DNA of 64,000 nucleotides from Aspidapion aeneum (lineage: Eukaryota; Arthropoda; Insecta; Coleoptera; Brentidae), in the NCBI GenBank assembly GCA_963576565.1, contig OY755046.1, positions 68,043,719 to 68,107,718 on the forward strand, in the 5' to 3' direction. How positions within the stretch are numbered: position 1 is the first letter of the stretch; each line of letters opens with the position of its first letter. Below the pieces are notes generated by a model. The model was not told where the DNA came from. It searched no databases and worked only from the letters and a program-made list of their open reading frames with translations. The position numbers and the translations under genes were made by a program. Below are positions 1 to 12,410 of the stretch, in pieces.

Positions 1-2560
1 TGATTTTACATTCAAACCAGTGGGATAAAAGGGAGGGGAATTTTTTATAAGGGGGTGTGGTGGGGAGAAGACTTAGGGTTAATTGTCCCTTTAAATATAC
101 CCGTGTAACGTGTAATCCTTAGTCATTACCCATATTTTAATTATTCATATCTCTATACCTAACAAAGCAATTTTAATAGTTTATTATTGAAAATAATAAT
201 AAATATTTGAACACTATAGATACACCTACGAACATTTAAAAACGATTAAATCGATTTTAGTTATTGTACAGTTCATATAATCTGCCTGATGCACACGTTT
301 CATAACTGATCCCCTCTTTTTTTCCCTGAAATTTTTTGCTGCGCGCTTCTATGTTAGATTATTCTAGAATACAAAATATTTTTTTTTGCTTTGTTTACAG
401 ATTTTTTCTTCTTTTCTATTCTTTCTTGATATCTTGCCACCCTTATCAACAAAAACTACATAGTAAAATACTTTTTTACTTTTTTCTAGATTTAACGGTA
501 CAAATAATATTACACAAAAAGTCTATTTAAACAAAGCGGAAGCAGATTTATTTTGTTTTGTAAAATTTACCACCCCGGTGAACCCCAAAATTTTTTATGT
601 AAGTGGGGCACCCAAGGGGGGGCCATCGAGCCAGCCCCCCCGGACTTTAAAATTTCGGATCAAAAATTATAAAAGAATAATACATTTTAAATATTTGAAA
701 CTACACACGCTGTTCTTTCAAAATATGTGCCACTTGTTCCATTTTTATTTTTTAATTTTCCTCAATTAACCTCCATTTTTTTACAAATTTATTCAACTCA
801 TTGTGTAGATCTTTTCAAAACTTACAAATCCAGACCAAAAATTGTATGTTTTTTTGTGTAATTTGACGTTAAAAATCGCAAAAAACAAAAATTTTCTTTG
901 TTCTCTTGGAAGTTTGATTTTACATTCAAACCAGTCGGATAAAAGGGAGGGGAATTTTTTATAAGGGGGTGTGGTGGGGAGAAGACTTAGGGTTAATTGT
1001 CCCTTTAAATATACCCGTGTAACGTGTAATCCTTAGTCATTACCCATATTTTAATTATTCATATCTCTATACCTAACAAAGCAATTTTAATAGTTTATTA
1101 TTAAAAATAATAATAAATATTTGAACACTATAGATACACCTACGAACATTTAAAAACGATTAAATCGATTTTAATTATTGTACAGTTCATATAAACTGCC
1201 TGATGCACACGTTTCATAACTGATCCCCTCTCTTTTTCCCTGAAATTTTTTGCTGCGCCCTTCTCTGTTAGATTATTCTAGAATACAAAATATTTTTTTT
1301 TGCTTTGTTTACAGGTTTTTTTTCTTTTCTATTCTTTCTTGATATCTTGCCACCCTTATCAACAAAAAATACATAGTAAAATACTTTTTTACTTTTTTCT
1401 AGATTTAACGGTACAAATAATATTACACAAAAAGTCTATTTAAACAAAGCGGAAGCAGATTTATTTTGTTTTGTAAAATTTACCACCCCGGTGAACCCCA
1501 AAATTTTTTATGTAAGTGGGGCACCCAAGGGGGGGCCATCGAGCCAGCCCCCCCGGACTTTAAAATTTCGGATCAAAAATTATAAAAGAATAATACATTT
1601 TAAATATTTGAAACTACACACGCTGTTCTTTCAAAATATGTGCCACTTGTTCCATTTTTATTTTTTAATTTTCCTCAATTAACCTCCATTTTTTTACAAA
1701 TTTATCCACCTCATTGTTTAGATCTCTTCAAAACTTACAAATACCGACCAAAAATTGTATGCTTTTTAAGTAATTTGACGTTAAAAATCGCAAAAAACAA
1801 AAATTTTCTTTGTTCTCTTGAAAGTTTGAATTCATAATCAAACCAGTGGGATAAAAAGGACGGAAATTTTTTATAAGGTGGTGTGGTGGGGAGAGAACTT
1901 AGGGTTAATTGTCCCTTTAAATATACCCGTGTAATCCTTAGTCATTACCCATATTTTAATTATTCATATCTCTATACCTAACAAAGCAATTTTAATAGTT
2001 TATTATTAAAAATAATAATAAATTTTTAAAGACTATAGATATTGATACACCTACGAACATTTGAAAATCGTTTAAATCGATTGCAGTTATTTTACAGTTC
2101 ATATATCTGCTTGATACCAACGTTTCAGAGATCGTTAACTCCAATGTGTTAAATTTTTTGCCCCCCTATTTTTCCCCTGAAATTTTTTGCTGCGCGCGCC
2201 TCTGTTTGATTTTTCTAGAATACAAAATATATTTTTTGCTTTGTTTATAGGCTTTTTTAATCTTTTGTGTTGTTTTTTCATATCTTATCCACCCTTATCA
2301 ATAAAAAGAACATAGTAAAATACTTTTTTAAACATTGCTCAAGCGCATCGTGCGAATGAGAAGAAAACGTTTTTTATTTCTTTTTTTCTAGATTTAACGG
2401 GACAGAAAGTATTACAATTACACAAAAAGTTTATTTAAACAAAGCAGAAAAAGGTTTCTTTTATTTTGTAAAATTTACGGCCCCGGTGCATCCCAAAAAA
2501 GTTTAGGGGGGGGGGCCTTCGAGTCCCCCCACACTCTAAAAGTCCGCATCAAAAATTATT
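1..2560. repeat. Tandem ~0.91-kb repeat, about 2.8 copies
   Basis: Three head-to-tail units begin at 1, 915 and 1827. Units 1 and 2 (914 and 912 bp) are nearly identical over their whole length. The third is diverged and shortened and fades out after about 2560. Each unit carries the same order of landmarks: a 'GGGTTAATTGTCCC' block, a T-rich tract, and a 'CCCCGGTGAACCCC' block followed by G- and C-runs. The short ORFs seen at the same place in units 1 and 2 are products of the duplication and not genes. Satellite-like DNA or a tandem LTR-like repeat are both possible. The array may extend left of the window. Confidence 0.85.
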
Positions 2561-2755
2561 CAATTTTTCTCGGCTTGGTTTACCGGCGTGAATAAAGGGG
2601 TAGAACCACAGAGTAATTACTTTGTGGTAGAACCAATGAACTTAAGTTCATTGGGTAGAACTATAAATTACATTTAAGGCAACCTTGCTCTCTTTCTTTA
2701 GTGATTGTTAAAACACGGCTCACTACTACTAGCACAAAGTATATAGCACTTTGTG
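2561..2755. other. Unassigned spacer with short palindromes
   Basis: AT-rich DNA with a run of short inverted repeats, for example AGCACAAAGT facing ACTTTGTGCT just before the LINE tail and 'AACTTAAGTT' at about 2640. A 'GTAGAACCA' motif recurs three times. No coding signal is seen. Confidence 0.4.
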
Positions 2756-3815
2756 CTACTACTACTATGTCGGTTTAGAACTTTTTCTATGTTGTCCGAC
2801 GCCTATTCTGCACGTCCTTCGATCCTGACAATCATCTTCTGTCAGGTTTTTTTGTCTCATTGATCTTTGGATTGACTGTTGCCATTCCAGTTTAGGACGC
2901 CCTCTTTTTCTGCGCCCTTTAAGGGTATTGGTATGCCATCCGTTGTGCTTCCCTAGATTTCGATTCTTTCTTTTATGATCTCATTTCGTATATGATCTAT
3001 CTGTTCTAGATATTCTTATTGATCTTTTTATTACATCCATTTCGACACTTTCCATTTTTGCTTTGTATTTCTCTGTTATGTGACAAGTCTCTATTCCATA
3101 CAACAGCGTGTTTTTCACCATTTTTTCATAAATATTAAATTTTACATTCTTTCTTATCTCTCTGGTCCATAGAATACTATATTGTTTGTCCATTGTCTAG
3201 TTCTAATTCACTTGATTCGTTTCCAATACATAAGTACTGTGTTTTGTCCATGTTCACTGTTAACCCCCACTTTTGGCATCCTTCCGTTAACTTTCTCATC
3301 ATATACTCCATGTATTCTTTATTATTAGCTACAATTACTTGGTCGTTAGCAAACTGTAGTGTGTATGGTAATCGGTCGTTAAGTTGTATTCCCATGCCGT
3401 GTACTTTTTTAGAGCTATACTGCGATATATATTTTTAAAAAAGTTGGAGAGAACATCCCTGTTCTAAGACTTTGGTTACCAGGAATTCTTTTGAAAGTCG
3501 ATTTCCAATTTTCATTTTAGATTTTGACCCTTTGTAGTCCTTTTATCGCTTTTATGTATGTATGATTGATATTCGTTTGTTCTAACATTGTCCATAATTT
3601 TTCTACTGGTACTGTATCATATGCTTTTTATAGGTCCACAAAGGTAACATAAGTCTCTATATTTCTGGCACTCCTTTTCTCAATTACTTGTTTAAGACGA
3701 AAAGCATTACCACTACAAGATCTGCCTGCACGAAACCCACTTTGCTCTTCTTTTTCTTGTTCATAAAATTCATTCTCTAAAAATCCTACCGTCTTTGTCT
3801 TAAGAGTTGCCAACT
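2756..3815 (-). mobile_element. Non-LTR retrotransposon fragment (LINE family A, copy a)
   Basis: This is a 5'-truncated, frameshifted copy of a LINE reverse transcriptase. On the minus strand it starts with the RT motif EEQSGFRAGRSC (about 3720-3760), runs through a Phe-Ala-(Asp) catalytic-box region (about 3345-3395, here FANDQ rather than FADDQ), and ends in the LLYGIETC...EK block and a basic tail. Its 3' end on the minus strand is GTTCTAAACCGACATAGT followed by a (TAG)n tail, seen on the plus strand as (TAC)n at 2756-2768. The same 3' end recurs in four other copies in this window. The trinucleotide tail suggests an RTE-type clade, but I cannot fix the clade by eye. Several stops and frameshifts make it dead. 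Confidence 0.85.
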
Positions 3816-4229
3816 TTCAATCCTTAGGACAATGACTAAGACGAGTGACAGACATCAGCTGATATTTGTTGTTTTTTTTTACTGGGCGTCCGAAGAGCGC
3901 AAGCGCGCGGCCGAAATTTTGAATTTACCGCCATTAATCATGTTTTTAACAGAAAATCTCAACCTAACCTCAAAATTTTATTTGTTTTTATTTTCTTTTT
4001 TGCTTTTGTTCTTTCGTGTCTGTCGGTTAAATAAGATTGTTTTGTGTAGAAAATGACTTTTGAAAAGGGCCCTTTTTATTGAAATTGATTTTTTTTTTCA
4101 GTGGGTTATGACTAAGACTAATCAAAAACAAAAGACGAGTATGAACACCCGATTTTGTTTAAGACAGCTAAGACTAATCAAAGGACAAAGACTAATCAAA
4201 AACAAAAGACTAAGACGAGTATGAACAAT
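3816..4229. repeat. Spacer with short degenerate tandem repeats
   Basis: Between 4100 and 4229 the words GACTAATCAAAAACAAAAGAC and GACGAGTATGAACA recur in a short irregular array. The rest is T-rich with one GC-rich patch (about 3885-3915). No gene is seen. Confidence 0.5.
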
Positions 4230-4826
4230 ACTCTGCCAATCTATGGGCACCTAAGCTCACACTGGGTACTATAGTTATAGTGTATCTACGTGAAAGCTAA
4301 TATAACTAAAAACTGAAGTATGTTTTATTGAACTCCAGACTCAATTACCTTTCGTTTGATACCACACACTTTCGTTTGATACCACACAAGCCATGTTTTG
4401 ACTTAAACTCTAATTTTTCAAATCTACCCCCACCCTTTTTTTTAAACTAAAATGTATTTTGTTTAACGCCAGACTCAATTACCTTTCGTTTGATATCACA
4501 CACGCCATATTTCCACTTAAACACTAATTTTTGAAATTTACCCCCCCCCCCCCTTTTTTTTTAAATAAACTAAAATGTATTTTGTTTAACTCCAGACTCA
4601 ATTACCTTTCGTTTGATATCACACAAGCCATATTTTTTCATAAACTCTAATTTTTGAAATCTACCCCCACCCGTTTATTTGGCTTGTGCTTGGTGGATTT
4701 TGTTCATTTTTAAATGGGACCATCTCGACCCAAAACCCAGCCTGGGTACCAAATTTTATTAAAATCGGGCAAGCCGTTTTTGAGTTATGCGCGTTGGTCG
4801 TTACAGACAGACATACAGACACACAT

Positions 4827-4861
<35 letters not shown>

Positions 4862-4862
4862 T

Positions 4863-4896
<34 letters not shown>

Positions 4897-5035
4897 GGCG
4901 CAACAAAAAAGTTTCAAAATCATCTGAAACGCAAAGATATATAAAAAATTTTGAAATCGGAACAACTTTTTTTTTCTCGAAAAAATTAGGATCACCATAG
5001 CTCACACTACTATAGTATAGTATATGTGTGAGCTA
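4230..5035 (+). mobile_element. (GACA)n-cored non-autonomous element, copy 1
   Basis: First of five copies in the window. The order is: left end ACTCTGCCAAT; a left hairpin bounded by AGCTCACAC and its complement; three or more ~120-bp internal repeats (ATTACCTTTCGTTTGATA core plus a CCCCCACCC block); a conserved bridge ending GCGCGTTGGTCGTTACA; a short (GACA)n array with GACATACA interruptions (about 4804-4896); a conserved right segment; and a right hairpin (AGCTCACAC facing GTGTGAGCT). No coding capacity. A microsatellite core plus terminal hairpins resembles Helentron-associated/DINE-like elements. That assignment is an inference. Confidence 0.8.
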
Positions 5036-5194
5036 ATACTTAAGCTTGCAGGACTCAATATTGGCTAAATTGGTAATGCATCATCAGGAGAAAATTAGTT
5101 GCCTTGACCTATCTCACCACTCTATATATAAACCATACAGGTATAATTTATTCAAAACCTGCACATGTAAACGTACCTATATGTGCTTAGCAAT

Positions 5195-6392
5195 CATTGG
5201 CGTAGCTAGGGGGGGGCCAGGGGGGGCCTGGCCCCCCCTGAAGTCCCTCAGGCCCCCCCTAAGATATTTTAGGCCTCCCCTACCGACTACTAGTAAAAGA
5301 ACGACGCTGAAAATACATACTTTTCTATTATTATTCGGGAAATATTCAAATAAAATAGGTGCATTAAAATTTAAAATCATTCAGATAATGTTTACATTTC
5401 AGGAAAATCCCTTGTCTTGCGGAATTAGGCTTTTTCTCTTTAAATTATCGGTAACTTTTCTGCACTTATGCAATTTCACGAAAATATTTTTTAAATTTAA
5501 ACATAATTATGCATATTTAATATTTCATACATACTGGCGACATCTTGTAAAATATTATAGAAGTGTAAGTTAAATTTCGCATTTAATAAAGACAGCGACC
5601 TTTGCTCCTCTGTTTCCGAAATCGGGTTGTAGATGTCGTAAGGTTATAAAAGACCTTTTTAAACTGTTTTTCTAAAATAAATATAATAATCTTTTTAGTT
5701 TTTTTGAGGTTAGCGTTTAGTGTCTTATGAAAATTTTCCGATTTTGGTGACAATTTGATAACCATTTTCATATTAAATTTTCGACGTCGTTAAATGGAAT
5801 AAATTCGTCGAGCAATACCGGGAAATTTTTAATATTAATACTTCTACTCTAAGAGCAGAAATTACCGTTTTAAAGAATTGTATTTTTCGGTTAAATCAAA
5901 CTGTTGGTCATGATTCTATCAAACAACATATAGCAGAAAACACCTATCCAAACATCTACCAACTTTTGAAAGTTGCGAATATTCTTCCAATTTCAAGTGC
6001 AACTTGCGAGAGGTCTTTCTCTGCCATGAGGAGAGTTTTTAATTGGCTTAGAACAACTATGACTCAAGAGAGACACTCAGGTTTGTCATTGTTATTCATA
6101 GAAAAAGATGTTGAGGTCGACTTAGACAGCGTGGTAGAGGGTTTCAGTCAGCGACGTAGAAAACTTTCTTTGTAGAATTGCTGAATTACATACTTCCTGT
6201 GTATACATATAAATAAGTTGGTAAATGTATTATTAAATTTGTTATATTAAAATATTAGAACATTTAATGCGCGTATTTTTTTTTTATTCATTGCACACTT
6301 TGCACGACTCTTTAAAACCTATGTTTGCTTTTTGTTCAAGATAGACCGGGGCCACGGCCCCCCCCTGAAAAGCAAGGCTAGCTACGCCAATG
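5195..6392 (+). mobile_element. hAT-superfamily transposon, internally deleted
   Basis: The ends are inverted: CATTGGCGTAGCTAG at 5195 and its complement CTAGCTACGCCAATG ending at 6392. They are flanked by a perfect 8-bp target-site duplication TTAGCAAT (5187-5194 and 6393-6400). 8-bp TSDs are diagnostic of hAT elements. Both ends carry G/C-runs next to the inverted repeat. At 1198 bp the element is far shorter than an autonomous hAT (usually 2.5-5 kb) and keeps only the 3' part of the transposase gene. Confidence 0.93.
5782..6174 (+). pseudogene. hAT transposase C-terminal fragment
   Basis: A reading frame open from about 5782 to the TAG at 6172-6174 encodes roughly 130 residues. The C-terminal part contains the hAT dimerisation signature: LPISSATCERSFSAMRR followed by LR-TM-QERHSGLSLL. 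This is the Dimer_Tnp_hAT region, which in intact transposases mediates subunit contact and completes the catalytic core. The DDE residues and the zinc finger are absent, so the fragment cannot be a working transposase. It lies wholly within the TSD-bounded element at 5195-6392. I see no start codon that would make it an independent gene. Confidence 0.88.
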
Positions 6393-6676
6393 TTAGCAAT
6401 ACAAGCACATACCTACTTAGGTACCTACGTATAATATTACATATAAGTAAGTACTGCCATAGATAAACGACCGCGGTTCAGTCCAGTACTGCTACTGCGG
6501 ACAAAAGTCCCTGAAAAAATTCGACAACACGGCTTGTTTTATACACAGCATGCAGCAGGCACATATGATGTCAAATCGCATGTTACTTTTCCTGCTGATA
6601 TCACGTACCTACAAATTAAATTAAACTGTAGAAGACTGTTTTTTTTTGGAACAAAACCTAATTTTGGAATCCCTAT

Positions 6677-7078
6677 TAGAGATGTTGAAAAAGTAACTAT
6701 TTGTTACTCGAGTACTCGTTACTCGATAAATAACGGAGTAACGAATACCGATCCGGAAATTAAATGGTTACTTTCGTTACTTTGATTCCTTCGATTATTT
6801 TAGTATTCAGTAATCACTCGAAAGCCATTAATCCAAAATCAGGGAGTAACTATGATAACTTAAGTAGGTATTTCCATAATATCAACAACAAAAATATACA
6901 CAAATAAATGATCATCGAATTAACGACAGTCCGAGAATTTTGTACTAATTGTATGATTGAATTGAATACAGTTACAGTAATCAAAGTAACGATAGTAACG
7001 AATATATAAAATGGTTACTTAGTAGTCGAGTAACGATTAGTAACGAGTATTCAAAAGTAACGAAAATCAACACCTCTA
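6677..7078. mobile_element. hAT-type MITE (402 bp)
   Basis: Terminal inverted repeats TAGAGATGTTGA (6677) and TCAACACCTCTA (ending 7078) are flanked by a perfect 8-bp TSD ATCCCTAT (6669-6676 and 7079-7086). The interior is filled with short GTTACT/AGTAAC-type words in both orientations, and there is no ORF of note. The TSD length and the TAGAG-type terminus point to the hAT superfamily. Confidence 0.88.
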
Positions 7079-7097
7079 ATCCCTATCCATCGTCGTA

Positions 7098-7273
7098 AGG
7101 TCCTGTCTTTAAATTACGTAGTTAAAATTAAAAAACGCTCTAGGGGGAAGGGGGGGTTTGGCCTTGCGTTACACTCAATGCTTTTTTAATGATATTTTTC
7201 TTGAAAATGCGTTACGAGGGGGGAGAGGGGTTTAAAAATCCTGAATTTTTGCGTTACGTAATTTAAGGACGTT
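7098..7273. mobile_element. Probable short MITE
   Basis: Left end GTCCTGTCTTTAAATTACGTA and right end TACGTAATTTAAGGAC form imperfect inverted repeats around a G-rich core (GGGGGAAGGGGGGG and GGGGGGAGAGGGG). The boundaries and TSD are not clear. Confidence 0.45.
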
Positions 7274-7281
7274 ACCTAAAT

Positions 7282-8112
7282 GACAACAAAATCGTCCAAG
7301 ATCAAAAATGAATATGGTATACTGTCCAATGGTAAAAACGGAATTCTTAATAACCGGAGATTATACAAAAACGTCATTCATCAAAACAAGACAAGAGCAA
7401 AATCGTAGTTTAGTATAAAGTCTTTTATCAAAACAGGAGAAAATCCAAAAGCATAAAATTATAAAAAGGGGCCTGGCCTAGCATGAGCAATTCTCTCCTT
7501 TCTTTTCATGTATCCCTGTCTCTTTTCCTCTCATACAAATCGCTCTCATGGAAGTTTGTCGGCAAATTTAAATCGGGAACAAATAATATTGTTGTTTTTG
7601 GACCCAAAAATACATAAAAAAATAAAACTGTCTCCTTTTTTTTCTTTAATTAGCTCCCCTGTCCTTCTTTTAAGAGGTCGTAATCCGAACCGAACCGAAC
7701 CTCTTGGTCTATTAATGGCAGATAAATCCTAACCTAGGGTCCAACACCTGACCTTTTTTAATGATGGGCCTTGCTTAATGAAAATGCCGTATGTGCTATA
7801 GTAATCCCTAAGTAGAAACGGCGTTTTCTTTAGGTATGGCGGTAAAGAAATTACAGTGAAGAACGCTTCAATTGCATAGCAATATCAGAGCCGCTCTTCT
7901 TTAGGTGAACGTCACAAGCTAGGCCTGACCCCTTTTTATGATTTTGTCCGGTTTTGATAAAAAACGTTATACAGAACTTCGATTTTGCTCTTGTCTTCTT
8001 TTGAAGAATGACGTTTTTAATAATGTCCTGTTACTAGTAATTCCGTTTTTAACATAGGACTGTTATGCCATTTCTCTTTATGATCTTAGACGATTTTATA
8101 TTTGTCCTTTAT
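7282..8112. mobile_element. Foldback element, ~200-bp inverted arms
   Basis: The left arm (about 7282-7485) and right arm (about 7917-8112) are inverted copies with roughly 80% similarity by eye. Both contain AAAAACGGAATT, AAAAACGTCATTC and GACAAGAGCAAAATCG in the same order when one arm is reverse-complemented. The central ~430 bp has a short (CCGAA)n run at about 7688-7704 and no convincing gene. This is a long-TIR MITE of unknown superfamily. Confidence 0.75.
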
Positions 8113-8705
8113 GATAAACTATGGGGCTCAAATTTTGGCTTGAAACTGAAACTGAAAATTATCTTCTTTGTAACATGTTACTAGAGGTTCCTCAAGTTTT
8201 TACAAATATTACCTTCAAAATGATAAAACTAATATAAAAAAGTTACCTTTTACAAATATTTGAAGTTTGTAGATTTGTACAACACATAGGTTTTGGTATA
8301 TCTAATCCATAGAAAAAGAAATAAAATTACTTGTCACACGAAATGTGTCGCTGGCGGTAACGCCAATTTTTCCTCAAATAAAAAATTCATTTCACGTGGC
8401 AACTTGGAGTTATAGAGGTTATTATACAAATAATGTCGGAAAGGTTTTAAATTATTAATAATTAATTATTTTGTGTGTTGAAATAAAAATATTTATAGAT
8501 TTGAGGCAAACGATATTGTATAACTTGAATAAAGCAATAAGATCAACGTTTTTCCAAACAAAACCTAAAAAAAAGATACGCTATAAATTTGGCTTGGCCG
8601 GAAAAAGCTAAAATTGTTCCTTCTGTAACACGAATTGCCCCGGTCGTTAACGCTATTTTTCGGTGTCACAGTTATTTTCCCTGTGTCACAGATTGGGACA
8701 TTGAA
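8113..8705. other. Unassigned AT-rich spacer
   Basis: No coding signal, inverted ends or known repeat recognised. Two TGTCACA-containing patches occur at 8333-8350 and 8660-8695. Confidence 0.3.
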
Positions 8706-10014
<1,309 letters not shown>

Positions 10015-10807
10015 ATTTTCTTTGGTATTTAGCTGGCAAATAGTTGTAGTTATAATCTATCTTCATATTTTTGGCCAATATTTATTTTTGCAATTTTATA
10101 TATATACTATTATATAACCTTTGTTTTGTGGCAAAATTTGTGTGCTTTTTAATTTTCACACATCTGTAACGTTGATGTCCCTTCTGTAACACTTAAAATA
10201 CCTGATATTTTTGTCAAATTTGCTAGTCCAATGTTATTTTAAAACAATTTCTTTAATTTATAGTTGTCCTTTAGATACAACTTAACTAAAAGGATACTTG
10301 AAATACCTGAACAAAATCTCTAAAAATTAGTTTTTAAAAATGATTTTCTAGTTATTATAATAAAATTACTGTGATGTGTGTTTTATTTACTCAGTTTCTC
10401 ATTAGCTATCTTATTTCAGTAATATTTTAACACATTTGATAGATTTTGGGTAAACATTATGGCAAAAACTACTACTAAACTTAAAATATGTAATAAACAT
10501 TTATTTATTTGAAACCTATGTATTAATATTTCATGAAAAAATTACGCTTCTCCTTGTTGCAGGAGTATATATTTCTTTAGAATGTACGTAGCATACAACC
10601 ATAAACATAGGAGGGGGGCAAGCGCAACTAACTGTATCCCCTCCATCTTTTGTTTCGGTTCCCCTATTACTATGTTGCTGATTACTCACGTTGTATAGTG
10701 TGTCCCAAATTCGATATTTTTGAGGGGTTTCAGGTAGGGTCACTGTATCTTGGAAGTCTGGGGTCTCCAGCGCTAGGCTTCCAGGATACAGTGACCCTAG
10801 TTTCAGG
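10015..10807. other. Unassigned spacer with a short hairpin
   Basis: AT-rich. Around 10699-10740 there is a stretch (TTGAGGGGTTTCAGGTA) that recurs inverted at about 14765-14805, so this is dispersed repeat DNA. A ~20-bp-stem hairpin lies at 10736-10798, with AGGGTCACTGTATC facing GATACAGTGACCCT. No gene is seen. Confidence 0.5.
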
Positions 10808-11571
10808 CACGGTCCCTAGAATAGACCGGTCTTTGAATACAATATATATATTATGTCGAATTTTCAGGTCACTGGTGGTCCAGTTGATTTTTGTAAACAA
10901 AAGTTAGATACGATATGAACAACTAATATTTTTTTAATTTTTTGAAAACTTAGTCAATATTTGTAGTGTTTTTTAGTACATCCTTATAAAATATAATTTT
11001 TTAGACGTACTGTCTTTATTTTTGTTTAGCCCGCTTTATTTTTTAGTACACAAAACTTAAAATACAAGTCAAACTGAATGTGATCGTTTAGTATCATAGG
11101 TAAACCGAGGAAATTGAAAGTAAACAAAGGTGTAGGTTAGCGGATTACTTTTGAAACTGAAACGAACACATTATTTTCTTTGAATTTTAATTTTTGTGTA
11201 AAAAACAGTAGAAAAATTGCCTTAGAAATAAAATTTCGGACTTCCATTGTCTTTATTTATTTTAAAACACGACGTTTCGGTTAGTAAGTATCTCTAACCG
11301 TTATCAAGTGTAAACTGTTACACTTGATAACGGTTAGAGATACTTACTAACCGAAACGTCGTGTTTTAAAATAAATAAAGACAATGGAAGTCCGAAATTT
11401 TATTTCTACACAAACAAAAAATTGCCTTAGTTTTCAAAAAATTCAAAAAATATTAGTTGTTCATATCATATAAACTTTTGATTACAAAAATGAGCTGGAC
11501 CACCAGTGACATGAGAAATTCGACATACATATATATAAGATCCGAAAACCGGTCTAATTCTAGGGACCGTG
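10808..11571. mobile_element. Inverted-repeat DNA transposon with 9-bp TSD
   Basis: Ends CACGGTCCCTAGA and TCTAGGGACCGTG are flanked by a perfect 9-bp duplication AGTTTCAGG (10799-10807 and 11572-11580). Inverted similarity continues about 150 bp inward, including ATGTCGAATTTT and GGTCACTGGTGGTCCAG in the left arm. A related, end-truncated copy lies at 21172-21713. A 9-bp TSD fits Mutator-like or P-like groups. There is no coding sequence. A palindromic insert at 11223-11408 interrupts the right arm. Confidence 0.82.
11223..11408. repeat. Perfect palindrome, 91-bp arms
   Basis: The arms 11223-11313 and 11318-11408 are exact reverse complements around a 4-nt centre. Each unit contains AACACGACGTTTCGGTTAG, then CTAACCGTTATCAAG. 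It is flanked by a 14-bp direct repeat AAAAATTGCCTTAG (11212-11225 and 11417-11430). Comparison with the related copy at 21172-21713, which lacks it, shows that this is an insertion. The unit resembles the terminal region of Penelope-like elements. Confidence 0.9.
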
Positions 11572-12410
11572 AGTTTCAGGTAGTTCTAGGAGAGAGAGAA
11601 AGAAATTTATCTCCACCCGCGAGTCTTGATTTTTAAGAGATAAAATAGGGTGAAAACCGCATCTTGATAAGTCTGCATTTTAAGAGACTATAATATTTTT
11701 TGTTTATAAAATTTTCATTTTGATACAAATGGGTTTTTTATAGATTTTTTTATAAACAATCAAATTGTCAAATGGAAATGGAAATTCTTCCCGTTATACG
11801 AAAAATACAATGTTATGTTTAGAATTAATACTACCTTTAGACTTAATGCACATACTATACATAAAATGTTTTCTAATTTAAAAAAAATTATCTATACGTT
11901 TCGAAACGAGTTTTTCAAATCAAATTTTTGTGTTTGATTAAAATAATTGCGTTAACCAACACCGTGAAAACTGTGGGAAAACAACAATTATTTTTCGTAA
12001 AAATAATAATTGAGTATATTGATTAACAAGGGGTAATACGTGCTAAATGTAACTTTTTCCCATTTTCCCCCAAGTTTTTAAATCCTCCATTTCGATATCT
12101 ATATTCTAACACATGTAGGTTTAGGCCCTGTGTGTTTTTTTAGAAGGTAACAGGCTTTTTTGGGTATAATAATTCGTACAATTTTGGAAAAACTCTCGAA
12201 CCAGTGGCGACGCGTGGTGTTTGGGGGAACAAATCGTCGAAATCAAAACAATACGGCCCGATCGATAACGCCAAGTTTTCTTAGTGCACTAATTTAAGGT
12301 GCACATAAGTTAGCTTCAAACGCCAACGTAACCTTTGACGCGGGTGACATCAGGGGGGTGCGGGAGGCATCGATCACCGCAATTGATGCACGAACCAAAG
12401 TAAAACTTCT
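11572..12410. other. Unassigned AT-rich spacer
   Basis: No coding signal or clear repeat boundary. A fragment CCAGTGGCGACGCGTGG at about 12201 resembles the end of a hAT-type repeat, but no partner was found. Confidence 0.3.

Noticed and set aside
578..1682. Identical 63-codon ORFs at 578 and 1491
   Set aside because: Products of the tandem repeat. The third unit does not keep the frame.
5177..5573. ORFs with Gly/Pro-rich text near 5200
   Set aside because: They arise from the G- and C-runs at the left end of the hAT element.
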